Source: Pseudomonadota bacterium (lineage in GTDB: Bacteria; Chloroflexota; UBA5177; JAJPKF01). Taken from it: a DNA stretch of 64,000 bases. Every line of letters starts with the position of its first letter. Positions within the stretch are counted from its first letter, which is position 1. The notes beneath the pieces are model-generated. The model saw only the letters and a list, made by a program, of their open reading frames with translations. It was not told the origin of the DNA and ran no database searches. This document shows, piece after piece, positions 18,323 through 26,720 of this stretch. The translations under genes were made by a program, and so were the position numbers. The stretch covers positions 1 through 64,000 of the forward strand of contig JAJPKF010000030.1 of assembly GCA_021323865.1 (NCBI GenBank), in the 5' to 3' direction.

Positions 18323-19209
18323 TACTCGCCTCCTTCTCCTTCCTCGTATTCCTCGTCGAGGCGACGACCGGTGACCTCCATGAAGACGTCTTCCAGGGTC
18401 GGCTCCCGGTCCAAGCCCTGCTCCAGCCGGTGCTTCTCCTTGAGCTCGGCCGGCGTTCCCTCGACGACGATCTTTCCACGGTCGAGGATGGCCAGCCGGT
18501 CGCAGAGGGCGTCGGCCTCATCCATGTCGTGACTCGTCAGCACCACGGTGGCATTGTGTTCGCGACGCAGCTCCAAGATGAACTGTTGGACATCCTTCTT
18601 GGAGCGAGGGTCCAACCCGGTGGTGGGCTCGTCCAGAAGCAGCAGGACCGGCGAGGTCAGGAGCGCCCTGGCGATCGCCACCTTCTGCTGCATGCCCCGG
18701 GACATCTTGTCGACCGGCTGTCCAATACGGGCAACGGGGATGCCGAGCGCCTGCAATAGGCGCGGGATCTCGCGCCGAGCCGCCCTGACATTGACGCTGT
18801 AGAGCCGCGCGGCGTACATCAGGTTCTCCATTGCCGACAGCTTCTTGAAGAGTGATGCCTCCACTGAGACGCGATTGATCATGCGCTTGACGACGGCAGC
18901 CTCGCCAACAGCGTCGTAGCCGAAGATGCGGGCAGTTCCGGCATCAGGCAGCAGCAGGGTGGCGAATACTCGGATCAGAGTGGACTTGCCGGATCCATTG
19001 GCCCCGAGAATGCCATAGATTTCCCCCCGACGCACCCTGAGGGAGACATCGTCGACCGCGACCACGACCTTTCCCGGTTTGCGCCGGATTCGCACCGCGG
19101 ACTGGCCACCGAATCGCTTGGTCACGTGCTCCACGGTGAGGGCGTCTTGGATGGACTCGAGGCCCGCCGGCGTCGCCACGTGTTGCGTCAGCTGAAGGGT
19201 TTGCGTCAT
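18322..19209 (-). CDS. ABC transporter ATP-binding protein (ABC-2 exporter)
   Basis: Nucleotide-binding subunit, 295 residues. It has Walker A GANGSGKSTLIRV, a Q-loop region, the signature MSRGMQQKVAIARALL (a DrrA-like SRGMQQK variant), Walker B LLLDEPTTGLDP and the H-loop VLTSHDMDEADALCD. ATG 19209 is chosen because AGAGGATG lies just upstream; an in-frame extension to 19281 would start within the terminator-like hairpin. A long N-terminal lead of about 30 residues precedes the ABC domain. It is preceded by a structured leader with terminator (see separate entry), so expression is probably controlled after initiation. Confidence 0.92.
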   Translation of the reverse strand: MTQTLQLTQHVATPAGLESIQDALTVEHVTKRFGGQSAVRIRRKPGKVVVAVDDVSLRVRRGEIYGILGANGSGKSTLIRVFATLLLPDAGTARIFGYDAVGEAAVVKRMINRVSVEASLFKKLSAMENLMYAARLYSVNVRAARREIPRLLQALGIPVARIGQPVDKMSRGMQQKVAIARALLTSPVLLLLDEPTTGLDPRSKKDVQQFILELRREHNATVVLTSHDMDEADALCDRLAILDRGKIVVEGTPAELKEKHRLEQGLDREPTLEDVFMEVTGRRLDEEYEEGEGGE

Positions 19210-19462
19210 GTCATCCTCTCTCGACTCGGCAGACCGGCGTGTGAAGAGAACAAAAAAACCGTGGATCGAAATTCGATCCACGGTTTCCAGATTTCTGGAA
19301 TCGAAATGGACTTACGTTTCCGCCCTCATGGATCGAACGGGGATGGGCGCACCCCTCCCGCGAGAAACCACCTTGCGCGCGGCGGTGAGCGCTGCCCACC
19401 GCAGAACAATCCTGTTTCTCAAGGGTTGGGGACCCACATCTCGTTGATCACCATCCATCATA
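19210..19462 (-). promoter_or_regulatory. structured 5' leader with terminator and alternative pairing, upstream of ABC exporter
   Basis: The minus strand shows a -10-like TATGAT at 19462-19457. About 240 nt of leader then precede the ABC ATPase start. The leader contains several hairpins, for example CGGTGGG/CTCACCG around 19381-19400 and TCCAGA/TCTGGA around 19286-19300. It ends in an intrinsic terminator at 19251-19285. The segment at 19338-19326 (minus strand TTCGATCCATG) is nearly identical to the terminator's 3' arm and can pair with its 5' arm over 11-12 bp. That would form an antiterminator. This is the layout of a riboswitch, T-box or attenuator. I do not recognise the aptamer class. 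Confidence 0.6.
19251..19285 (-). terminator. intrinsic terminator in the ABC exporter leader
   Basis: On the minus strand AACCGTGGATCGAA pairs with TTCGATCCACGGTT, a near-perfect 14-bp stem with a minimal loop, followed directly by seven U residues. It sits 40-75 nt before the ABC ATPase start codon and points toward it. It can therefore stop transcription of the exporter operon unless the upstream alternative pairing forms. Confidence 0.85.
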
Positions 19463-19540
19463 CCGAAGTGGGGAAGCGCCGAGTCGCGGCCCGTTCGTGA
19501 TCTTCGTCACTCGGGGGATCCGTCCGCACAGAGGCCAAGA

Positions 19541-20446
19541 CTAGCCTCTTCCCAGATAGCGACCCAGGAAGGCGAGAGAGGGCGCCACCTGGGCGGCCGG
19601 GAACCCTCCGGTGTGGCACCCCTTCGAGAACACGCTCACCGTTCCGGCCGGCAGCTTCGAAGCCACGACCTGGACATCGGAATAGAAGGGGTCGTCGAAG
19701 CCGGTCGCCAGCCGGATGGGTATACCGCGCAGCCGTCCTCGATGCCGCAGGATGTCGTTTGCCTCGAAGGCCTGTTTGGATGCATAGGCAGTCGGATCGG
19801 CCGCGTGTGCCTCCTGGTAGGACAGCCAGAGGGCGGGACTGATGACCGCCACCGCGCCCACGAGATCAGGCCGTTTCTCTGCGAGGAGCAGGGCTCCGTA
19901 GCCACCCATCGAGTAGCCGTAGAGCCCGATGCGCTTCTGTCCCCGGCCTAGCCCCAGAAGCCGGCAGCGCGGAATCAGCTCGTCGATGACCATGCTCATG
20001 GGATCGTCGCCCGGATGCCGGTTCCAATAGCCGTCGCCGCCGTCGACCGCGACGAAGGCGGCCCTCACGGCGGGAACGCCGCCAAGCAGCAGGGCAGCCA
20101 ACCGTTGTACGTCGAAGCTCCGATGACTCCCACCGTGTCCATGGAGACAAATGACCAGCGGCGGCGGTCTATTGGGTAAGTAGACATGGGGATAGCCGAT
20201 AGCGTAGCCGACCTCACGATGGCGCGCGTGCGAATAGAAACGTCCGCTCACCAGCATGCCCAGCGGGCCAAAATGCTGGGGCGGCACGGCAACCGAGCAC
20301 GCGCCGGTCAGCTGCTCCAGGTAGTGCTTTCCGGGAAGCACATCGTGCTCCACCAGCTCGTACCCACCGGCGCCTGCCGCTATCACCGCGCCGGCCGCTC
20401 CGGCTAGACCCACCAGCGCCTGCTTTCGGCTGACCAAGGCAGTCAT
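19541..20446 (-). CDS. exported alpha/beta-hydrolase esterase
   Basis: A 301-residue alpha/beta hydrolase resembling the putative esterase (esterase D/mycolyltransferase-like) family. The N-terminus (SRKQALVGLAGAAGAVIAAGA) is a signal sequence, with SRKQ suggesting a Tat-like start. The oxyanion region is LVICLHGHGGSHRSF, the nucleophile elbow is LYGYSMGGYGALL, the acid is probably in ATGFDDPFYSD, and the base His is in CHTGGFP. All three catalytic positions are therefore present. The substrate is unknown. It is transcribed toward the exporter leader region and ends about 80 bp from the leader's -10-like sequence. Confidence 0.82.
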   Translation of the reverse strand: MTALVSRKQALVGLAGAAGAVIAAGAGGYELVEHDVLPGKHYLEQLTGACSVAVPPQHFGPLGMLVSGRFYSHARHREVGYAIGYPHVYLPNRPPPLVICLHGHGGSHRSFDVQRLAALLLGGVPAVRAAFVAVDGGDGYWNRHPGDDPMSMVIDELIPRCRLLGLGRGQKRIGLYGYSMGGYGALLLAEKRPDLVGAVAVISPALWLSYQEAHAADPTAYASKQAFEANDILRHRGRLRGIPIRLATGFDDPFYSDVQVVASKLPAGTVSVFSKGCHTGGFPAAQVAPSLAFLGRYLGRG

Positions 20447-20665
20447 GGGCCCACCCCATGGGTACGGGAAGACGGGCCGACAGGACGGGCTGAAGGGACG
20501 TATGCCGCGCCATCAGGGAACCGAGCGGATTGTGTAAAGAGTCCCATCGCTGGCGCCCTTCAGGGATGACCATTCGAATGTGGTCCAACGATCAGCATGG
20601 GTCTTGCCCAGACATGGTGGCGGAGCATCCAATCGCAACTCACCAGCATGCGTTCCCAGGAGGGA

Positions 20666-21097
20666 TCAGCAGTGACGGTGTCTCACTTGCAACCGGGCCC
20701 AGGCCACCTCCTTGAGGCGACCGCTTCCGATCCTGCGCAGGGCGTTGATCTGCCAATAGCCCGGGCGCCATCTCTCGCGAGATCGCGGATAGGTGAAGAA
20801 CACCACTCCGTGACGACCGGCGCGGTGCCGCCCGAGCGCATGCGCCTGGGGCGTGCTGGAGTCGCCAAGGGACTCAGCCATGAAACGGTAGGACCGGTCG
20901 GCGATGACGTTCTTCAGCACCACGTCGAGGCCGCCGGCGCGCAATCGACTGCGGACGCAGGAGGGGGAGAGGTCCATCGCCGGATGGGCACGGGCCGCGC
21001 GAGCCGTGGCGATTCTCTCTTCGGTCACGCCCGCGACGACCAGCGTAAAGCCCAAGACTGCAACGGCTCCGACCCACGACGTTGCGGAGCGGGACAT
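20666..21097 (-). CDS. small membrane-anchored protein, unknown function
   Basis: A 143-residue frame starting at ATG 21097 with one N-terminal hydrophobic segment (SWVGAVAVLGFTLVVAGV) followed by a basic soluble part. The segment PSCVRSRLRAGGLDVVLKNVIADRSYRFMAES and the end GYWQINALRR look like a small folded domain rather than random translation. I cannot match them to a family. An upstream in-frame start at 21160 is possible but would precede the hydrophobic segment with a Cys-rich leader. Support is coding-like composition and signal/anchor only. Confidence 0.5.
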   Translation of the reverse strand: MSRSATSWVGAVAVLGFTLVVAGVTEERIATARAARAHPAMDLSPSCVRSRLRAGGLDVVLKNVIADRSYRFMAESLGDSSTPQAHALGRHRAGRHGVVFFTYPRSRERWRPGYWQINALRRIGSGRLKEVAWARLQVRHRHC

Positions 21098-21205
21098 CAC
21101 CCGCAGCACACTGCGCTCACAATCGAGCGCCGGCGGGCAAGGCAGCAGCGCCGAATCCAATCTACCTTCGTGAAAAACCGGCCGGGGCGGGGCGTCGATT
21201 CAGAA

Positions 21206-22243
21206 TCAGGCTTCCGCACTACTGAGGTCCATGACTGCCGACAGGTCGAAGTGCTCGGGCGGCTGCAGCTGGTCGTAGGTGCACTCACGGGGGCTCTTGT
21301 CCGACCGCCACCGCAGGAAGCGCGCCGCGTGCCGGAACCGATCACCCTCGAGCTTCTCGAATCCGACTTCACATACCAGCTCCGGACGGAGCGAAATCCA
21401 GGTGGTGTCGCGTCCCTGCGACCAGCGGCTCGGCGAGCCGGGCGTTCGTCCGTGGCCGAAGCTGCCCTCACCCTCATAGTCATGCAGGAACTGGAGCAGC
21501 TCTCGCCGCTCCTTCGTGCTGAACGAGGAGGTGTGGCCGACATGATGGAGGTTCCCCTCTTGGTCGTACAGACCAAGCAGGAGCGAGCCGATTCCGTCGC
21601 CCTTTGACGCCAGCCGATACCCCCCCACCACGCAGTCGGCGGTTCGCTGGTGTTTGATCTTGACCCACTCGCGCTGACCGTCGAGGTACGGTCGGCCCAC
21701 CTCCTTGGCGATCACCCCGTCCAGGCCGGCACCCTCGAACCGGGTGAACCAGGACTGAGCCTCGCCCGCGTCGGACGTCTGTGGCGTCAGGCACAGGAAT
21801 GGGACGGGCCGCAGTGATTGAACGAGGCAGCGCCGGCGAGCTTCGAGCGGCATGGGGCGGAGGTCCTCATCGTCCCGAGCCAGGATGTCGAAGGCCACGA
21901 AGGACGCCGGCGTTTCCTTTGCCAGCCTCTCGACGCGAGACGCGGCCGGGTGCAGACGCATCTGCAGGGTCTCGAACTCCAGCCCCCGATTGCCCACCAT
22001 GATGATCTCTCCATCCATGACGGCTCGATCGGGAAGCCCGCTCGAGAAGACATCGAGGAGCTCCGGGAAATAACGATTGAGAAGCGTCTGTTTGCGACTG
22101 ATGATCCGGATTTCCGATCCGTCTCGAAAGACGAGCGCCCGGAAGCCGTCCCATTTGGGCTCGTAACGCCATCGCTCGCCGACCGGTATGCCGTCGGCGC
22201 TCCGGGAGAGCATGGGCTCGATGGGCGGCGAGATGGGCAGCAT
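21206..22243 (-). CDS. ATP-dependent DNA ligase (LigC/LigD-ligase type)
   Basis: A 345-residue nucleotidyltransferase-superfamily ligase. Motif I, EPKWDGFRAL, carries the adenylated Lys near residue 30. Motif III is AVMDGEI, motif IIIa FVAFDIL, motif IV GLDGVIAKE and motif V WVKIKHQRTADCVV. An OB-fold region follows through LRPELVCEVGFEKLEGDRFRHAARFLRWRSDK. This is the two-domain layout of mycobacterial LigC and the ligase part of LigD. No polymerase or nuclease domain is fused and no Ku gene is in the window. It starts 4 nt after the DedA stop codon, so the two are probably cotranscribed. Confidence 0.92.
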   Translation of the reverse strand: MLPISPPIEPMLSRSADGIPVGERWRYEPKWDGFRALVFRDGSEIRIISRKQTLLNRYFPELLDVFSSGLPDRAVMDGEIIMVGNRGLEFETLQMRLHPAASRVERLAKETPASFVAFDILARDDEDLRPMPLEARRRCLVQSLRPVPFLCLTPQTSDAGEAQSWFTRFEGAGLDGVIAKEVGRPYLDGQREWVKIKHQRTADCVVGGYRLASKGDGIGSLLLGLYDQEGNLHHVGHTSSFSTKERRELLQFLHDYEGEGSFGHGRTPGSPSRWSQGRDTTWISLRPELVCEVGFEKLEGDRFRHAARFLRWRSDKSPRECTYDQLQPPEHFDLSAVMDLSSAEA

Positions 22244-22247
22244 CAGC

Positions 22248-23042
22248 TCAGCGACCGCTGTCGACCGGAACGGGCCGCTCCCGTGGCCTCGGCTCCAGGG
22301 GGACGGGGCGGTGTCCATCTCGCCCATCCACATCCGCATCAAGGGCAACAGACGGCTCCCCTGCCCGACGGGTCAAGACGGCCTCGGCAGCCATGGCCAT
22401 CAGACACAGCGGACAGCGGTGCGAACGCACTCGACCGGCCCCCACCGACAGGGGATCGAGCGCCGGAACGTGGCGCGTCTGATGCCGAACGAAGATCCAG
22501 GCTGAGATTGCGGCGACCGGCACCAGAACCAGAAGAAGCCATGCATGCGGCTCCGAGCTCCAGAACCGCAGGATCAGCTTGACCCCTGCGAAGGCGATGA
22601 AGAACTGCAGCGCCAAATAGATGCTCGTGCCCAGCGTCACACCGGCCACAAAGGTGCGCATGGGAATGGTGGTGAGACCGCAGGCCGGAATCGCCGCCGT
22701 CCGCACTCCAGGTGTCACAACTGCTACGGCGATGCCGACCACCCCCACGTTCTTGACGCGATCGAAGGCCAGGTCGAGCCGGGCATGGGTCAAACCGATG
22801 GCCGGCCCAAAGCGGTACAGCAGATGGCGTCCAGGCCCTCGGGCCAGGCTGAACTGGATCATCTCGCCGACCACCATGGCCACGAGCAGCACCGCAAAGG
22901 CCTGCCAGAACACCAGCTTCCCGCTCGCCGATCCGGTCGCCGCCACCACGATCAGCACATCTGCCGGGATTGGTATGGGAACGCCGATGGCCTTCACGAG
23001 GGCAACGAGGAAGAGGGCAATCAGCCCGTAATGCGCGAGCAT
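22248..23042 (-). CDS. DedA/SNARE-associated (VTT) family membrane protein with Cys-containing C-terminal tail
   Basis: A 264-residue membrane protein with the DedA/VTT core. The N-terminal helices include VKAIGVPIPIPADVLIVVAA, then VVGEMIQFSLARGPGRHLLYRFGP, and GIAVAVVTPGVRTAAIPACGLTTIPMRTF holds the conserved Arg/Pro segment. DedA proteins are linked to lipid scrambling and membrane homeostasis. I start it at ATG 23042, preceded by GAGGTAG. After the last helix there is a polar tail of about 75 residues with a CPLC pair (SHRCPLCLMAM) and repeated acidic/Arg-Pro segments, longer than usual for the family. The downstream ligase gene is 4 nt away. Confidence 0.82.
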   Translation of the reverse strand: MLAHYGLIALFLVALVKAIGVPIPIPADVLIVVAATGSASGKLVFWQAFAVLLVAMVVGEMIQFSLARGPGRHLLYRFGPAIGLTHARLDLAFDRVKNVGVVGIAVAVVTPGVRTAAIPACGLTTIPMRTFVAGVTLGTSIYLALQFFIAFAGVKLILRFWSSEPHAWLLLVLVPVAAISAWIFVRHQTRHVPALDPLSVGAGRVRSHRCPLCLMAMAAEAVLTRRAGEPSVALDADVDGRDGHRPVPLEPRPRERPVPVDSGR

Positions 23043-23131
23043 GACTACCTCACGCCCATGCCGTGCCTCCAACCGTCCCGAGTTGTGGCCGGGTCGTCAA
23101 TGCCTCATGGTACATCTGTGCCCCCCAGGCC

Positions 23132-24343
23132 TCAGGCGGCGAAGAACAGGGGCCGCCGGGCGGTCCCGGGCGGGTTGCGGCCGAAATCAGAGCGTGATAC
23201 CGCTTTGAGAACCTCGTACACCGCGCTTAACGTCGAGGACGCCAACCCGGCTCCCGCACTGGCGCCGGCGTAGCTCTGCTCTCCGCTAAGGAGCCGGCAT
23301 GCGAGCCGCCAGATTCGCTCTTGCCGAACCCCTTGCGTCCAGATCCACGGAGCAAGATGGAAGAGATCGTAGAGCTTCCGGCTGACGCGGAGATCGGGCA
23401 GCAGGTCCTTGCGGACGTCGTCGGTGTAGCGGTTGACGGCCTCAGGATTACCGGTCTCGGCATCCACGATACTTCGGGCCGCCGCCCGGCCGCTCCATAC
23501 GGCGGCGTAAATGCCCTCACCCGTAAACGGGTCGAGGAACCCGGCGGCGTCGCCGACGAGCAGGAGGTTGCCCTGCTGGAGTGGCGACCCGGGTCGCCTC
23601 ACAGGGAGCGGATGGCCTCGCACTCCCCACAGATCGTCCGGATTGTAGCCATAGGTCTTGCACAGTGCCTGCAAGCGCTGCCTCAACGTCGGTCCGACGC
23701 CGTGCCAGCCGCCCACGCCAATATTCAGGTGGTCGCCCTTGGGGAACAGCCATCCGTAGCCACCTCGCACGTGCGTGAAGTCAACGCCCATGACGTCTCG
23801 CCAGCGCTCCGGAAACGGATCGGCGGCAGCATTGCCCTCCAATGCGATGCCTTTCCACCGATCCACGCGCATGCCGGCCAGCCGCGCGGTCAACCCATTG
23901 GCGCCGTCCGCGGCCACCAGGTACCGACACCTGAGGACGCTCGCTCCCGCTCTGATGCTGAAGCCGGCGCCGGCCGGCTCGACTGTTCGCACGGCGGCTC
24001 GCTGATACACTCGTGCACCCGCGGCCTCTGCCTGCTGCAGCAGCAAGGCGTCCAAGCGCCGCCGCTGGGTGAGATAGGTAACTGGAGTGGGAGCCCGGCG
24101 AGAAAAGTCGGTCCATGGCTTCATCGTGAAGCGAACTCCGCTGATCTCCCGCTCAACCACCTCTGAGATGGGCCCGGGCAGCACGCCGGCGGCTCTCGTG
24201 GTGACGCCCCCACCGCAGGGCTTGTCGCGAGGAAACTCGGCCCGATCGACGACCGCCACCGAGAGCCCCGCGCGGGCGCACCAGTGTGCGGCGCTGCTGC
24301 CGGCCGGACCGCCGCCGACCACAACAACCTCAAACTGATTCAC
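23132..24343 (-). CDS. geranylgeranyl reductase-family FAD-dependent oxidoreductase
   Basis: A 403-residue flavoprotein that in this family reduces polyprenyl chains or related lipids. The N-terminal dinucleotide motif is VVVVGGGPAGSSAAHW. The family signature DRAEFPRDKPCGGG follows with its Cys, a YxWxFPKGDHLNIGVGG-like segment appears as GGYGWLFPKGDHLNIGVG, and the second FAD motif is LLLVGDAAGFLDPFTGEGI. Translation starts at GTG 24343 after GAGAGG. It is divergent from the CHAP-domain gene. A quinone- or lipid-related role would fit the MenC-like gene elsewhere in the window, but that is inference. Confidence 0.88.
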   Translation of the reverse strand: MNQFEVVVVGGGPAGSSAAHWCARAGLSVAVVDRAEFPRDKPCGGGVTTRAAGVLPGPISEVVEREISGVRFTMKPWTDFSRRAPTPVTYLTQRRRLDALLLQQAEAAGARVYQRAAVRTVEPAGAGFSIRAGASVLRCRYLVAADGANGLTARLAGMRVDRWKGIALEGNAAADPFPERWRDVMGVDFTHVRGGYGWLFPKGDHLNIGVGGWHGVGPTLRQRLQALCKTYGYNPDDLWGVRGHPLPVRRPGSPLQQGNLLLVGDAAGFLDPFTGEGIYAAVWSGRAAARSIVDAETGNPEAVNRYTDDVRKDLLPDLRVSRKLYDLFHLAPWIWTQGVRQERIWRLACRLLSGEQSYAGASAGAGLASSTLSAVYEVLKAVSRSDFGRNPPGTARRPLFFAA

Positions 24344-24484
24344 GGCTGGGATACCTCTCGGGAGTTGGAGTATCCCGCTCTTTTGAGCGGTGGGGCTCTG
24401 TAGATGCTAGCCTCAAACTCACCTCGCTGCTTATGCATCGACTAGCATAGTTCGTTGCCTTTTGGGAAGGAGGAGACAACGGCC

Positions 24485-26689
24485 ATGGCGCATGGCTTGC
24501 GGTACGGCCGCGCCAAGCTGCCGGCGATGGAGGATGTCATGTGGCGTCCACCAGTGGAGCCGGTCGGCCTGCGGCGGTATGGATGGAGCTCGGAGGGCCG
24601 TCGACGGCGGCGGGCGAGGCGCTGGAGCATCGCTCTCGTCAGCGTCTTGCTGGTCGTTGGCGCCGGCGTAGGATCCGTCCGCGCGGCCTCCTGGCTCAGC
24701 TTTCCCAGTCGCCTCTCAGCCGTCGGAACGCCCGGCGGGCATCACTCCCCGCTGGCTCCTGGGCAGCAGCATCCCTCCCGGACCAGCGGCGCACGATCAA
24801 CGGGATCTGGACAGATGTCGACGGCTCTCCCCCTGTCGAGCAGCCGGACGGCGATAACCGTTCCTCGCCGTCACCTTTCCAATCCCACATCCAACAAGGT
24901 TCAAGCCGGAAGTCGAGCACTCAAGCTCACCAGCAGCCGAAGGCGGCAGGCCAAATCGACCAACCTTGTCACCGCTGCCCGGCCGGGGGTGGCCGTCGCC
25001 GGTCCGGTGTGGGACCCGCATCACTCGCCGATCGCGCCCACCGCGGGTGAGGCCGGCATTAGCAAGAAGACTCGGCTCCGTGCGGGTGAGGGAGCGGGGC
25101 CGGAGTGGTGTATCGCCGCCGGCGGTTTCCCCTTCGGCGCCAGCCTGGACGGGGTGTTTGCCTGCGGACCGGGCACCTCACCGGCAACACCGTTCGACAC
25201 CGACGGCTTCCAGTGCGTGGAGCTGAGCGAGCGATTCCTCTGGGACGTCTACGGCAGGATCGTCCGCAAGGTGGATAGCGGAGCGGACTTCGTTCCCATC
25301 GCGCACCGCCGCCTGCATATCCCGGTCGGCTATCCGGGTCACGGGAGTCTCCCACAGCCCGGCGACATCGTAAGCCTCTGGGGCCCGACCGCCGACCCGG
25401 CCGGGCATACGGGTGTCGTGTCCGCCGTGAATGTGGGCCAGCACGGAAACGGCGCCATTCAGATCATGGAAGAGAACGGATCGGCCTCGGGCTGGGACCA
25501 GATCGACGTACATCATTGGCGAGAGAGCTTCGGCCGGCCCGGCTACCTGGGCGGTTACTACTATTACACGCATGTCAGCTGGCTGAAGCTGGCCAAGGCC
25601 GTCTCACCTGTACCTGCACCCGGCGGCACCCCGCTGTACACCATCCATCCTTTGGGGCCGGCGGCCTCCGAGGCGACCGGAATCAATGATCTCGGCCGCG
25701 TGGCAGGGGTCGTGGACGTTCGAGACAGACATCAGCGTCTCGTCCACCAGGTTCTCTCCTACGCCGACGCGCACGCCACCATCTTCAAGCCACCCAAGAG
25801 CGACAGACCCATGACCGCCTCGGCCGGTGTCGATCGAGAGGGTAACGTGGCCGCGTGGGGACTGTCCGACTCCGGCCGGCTGAGCCCGTACGTGATCCGA
25901 GCAGCTCGCACCACGAGGTGGTTCCGGCTGCCGACCCCGCGGGGTGCGCGGGGACAGCCGCTCTCCATGAATGCGGGCGGCGATGTGACCGGTTGGTACG
26001 GGTCCGGCACCGCTCGCTCGCTGGGAGCAGTATGGCGGCCGGCAGGTCATGGCTACCGGCTCCACACGCTGCACGCCAACCATGGGTTTCGCAACCCGCT
26101 GGTGGCGGCTGCCGATGCCCAGGGAGACGCCGTCGGAACCGAGATGCTCGATTCCGTGCGCACCTTCGGGGTTCTCTGGACGCCGAACGGCCGCGCCTAT
26201 CGCCTGCCGCCGGTGTCGGCACATCGCCAGCTGACCATGGCGACCGCCATCACCAGCACCTCCACGCCAAACGGCAGAATCCTCTTCATCACCGGCAGCT
26301 CGCGCCGACGGAATGGGGCGCCTCAGGCGTGCATGTGGCGCATTCGGGTAGCCGCAGGTCGAGTATTCATCTCTCGGCCCAGGCCGCTGTGGTCGCCGGC
26401 CGGATACGGCCCGTCCTGGGCCCGAGCGGTCAACCCGGCAGGCTATGTGGTGGGTGAGCTGGGTCGCGGGCGGGCGCGCCGCGCCGGATTTCTCTGGCGT
26501 CCCGGCTGGGGTATGGCCACCGTTAACAGCCTGTTGCCGCAGACGAGCGGCTGGTCGGTCCTCAGCCTCGACGGCATCAACGCGGCCGGGGCCATGGTGG
26601 GAGTTGCCATTCAGCAGGGGCATGCGCCATATCATCCAATGGCCGTGCTCTTGACACCGGCCCGCTTGGGTCTGCCGCCGAAGCGCTAG
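24485..26689 (+). CDS. exported CHAP-domain protein with C-terminal propeller-like repeats
   Basis: A 734-residue protein with a basic N-terminus and a hydrophobic segment (WSIALVSVLLVVGAGVGSV), followed by a Ser/Pro-rich linker. The CHAP amidase/peptidase-like domain has the Cys in FQCVELSERFLWDVYG, then GDIVSLWGP and the His in PAGHTGVVSAVNV. The C-terminal half repeats a module with the pattern INDLGRVAGVVD, MNAGGDVTGWYGS, ADAQGDAVGTEM and VNPAGYVVGELG, each followed by a FxWRP-type strand. These resemble HAF-type extracellular repeats. ATG 24485 follows AAGGAGGA. A peptidoglycan-cleaving role is likely from CHAP; the propeller may bind the wall or a glycan. Confidence 0.82.
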   Translation: MAHGLRYGRAKLPAMEDVMWRPPVEPVGLRRYGWSSEGRRRRRARRWSIALVSVLLVVGAGVGSVRAASWLSFPSRLSAVGTPGGHHSPLAPGQQHPSRTSGARSTGSGQMSTALPLSSSRTAITVPRRHLSNPTSNKVQAGSRALKLTSSRRRQAKSTNLVTAARPGVAVAGPVWDPHHSPIAPTAGEAGISKKTRLRAGEGAGPEWCIAAGGFPFGASLDGVFACGPGTSPATPFDTDGFQCVELSERFLWDVYGRIVRKVDSGADFVPIAHRRLHIPVGYPGHGSLPQPGDIVSLWGPTADPAGHTGVVSAVNVGQHGNGAIQIMEENGSASGWDQIDVHHWRESFGRPGYLGGYYYYTHVSWLKLAKAVSPVPAPGGTPLYTIHPLGPAASEATGINDLGRVAGVVDVRDRHQRLVHQVLSYADAHATIFKPPKSDRPMTASAGVDREGNVAAWGLSDSGRLSPYVIRAARTTRWFRLPTPRGARGQPLSMNAGGDVTGWYGSGTARSLGAVWRPAGHGYRLHTLHANHGFRNPLVAAADAQGDAVGTEMLDSVRTFGVLWTPNGRAYRLPPVSAHRQLTMATAITSTSTPNGRILFITGSSRRRNGAPQACMWRIRVAAGRVFISRPRPLWSPAGYGPSWARAVNPAGYVVGELGRGRARRAGFLWRPGWGMATVNSLLPQTSGWSVLSLDGINAAGAMVGVAIQQGHAPYHPMAVLLTPARLGLPPKR

Positions 26690-26720
26690 CTCCTCCCGGA
26701 TACGCCCTGGCCGGTTTTGG

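Noticed and set aside
19340-19462. Definite T-box call for the exporter leader
   Set aside because: A T-box-like string is present but the complementary antiterminator half and a specifier loop could not be found, so only a generic leader is annotated.
21206-22243. Full LigD/Ku end-joining operon
   Set aside because: Only the ligase-domain protein is present; no Ku, polymerase or phosphoesterase domain was seen.
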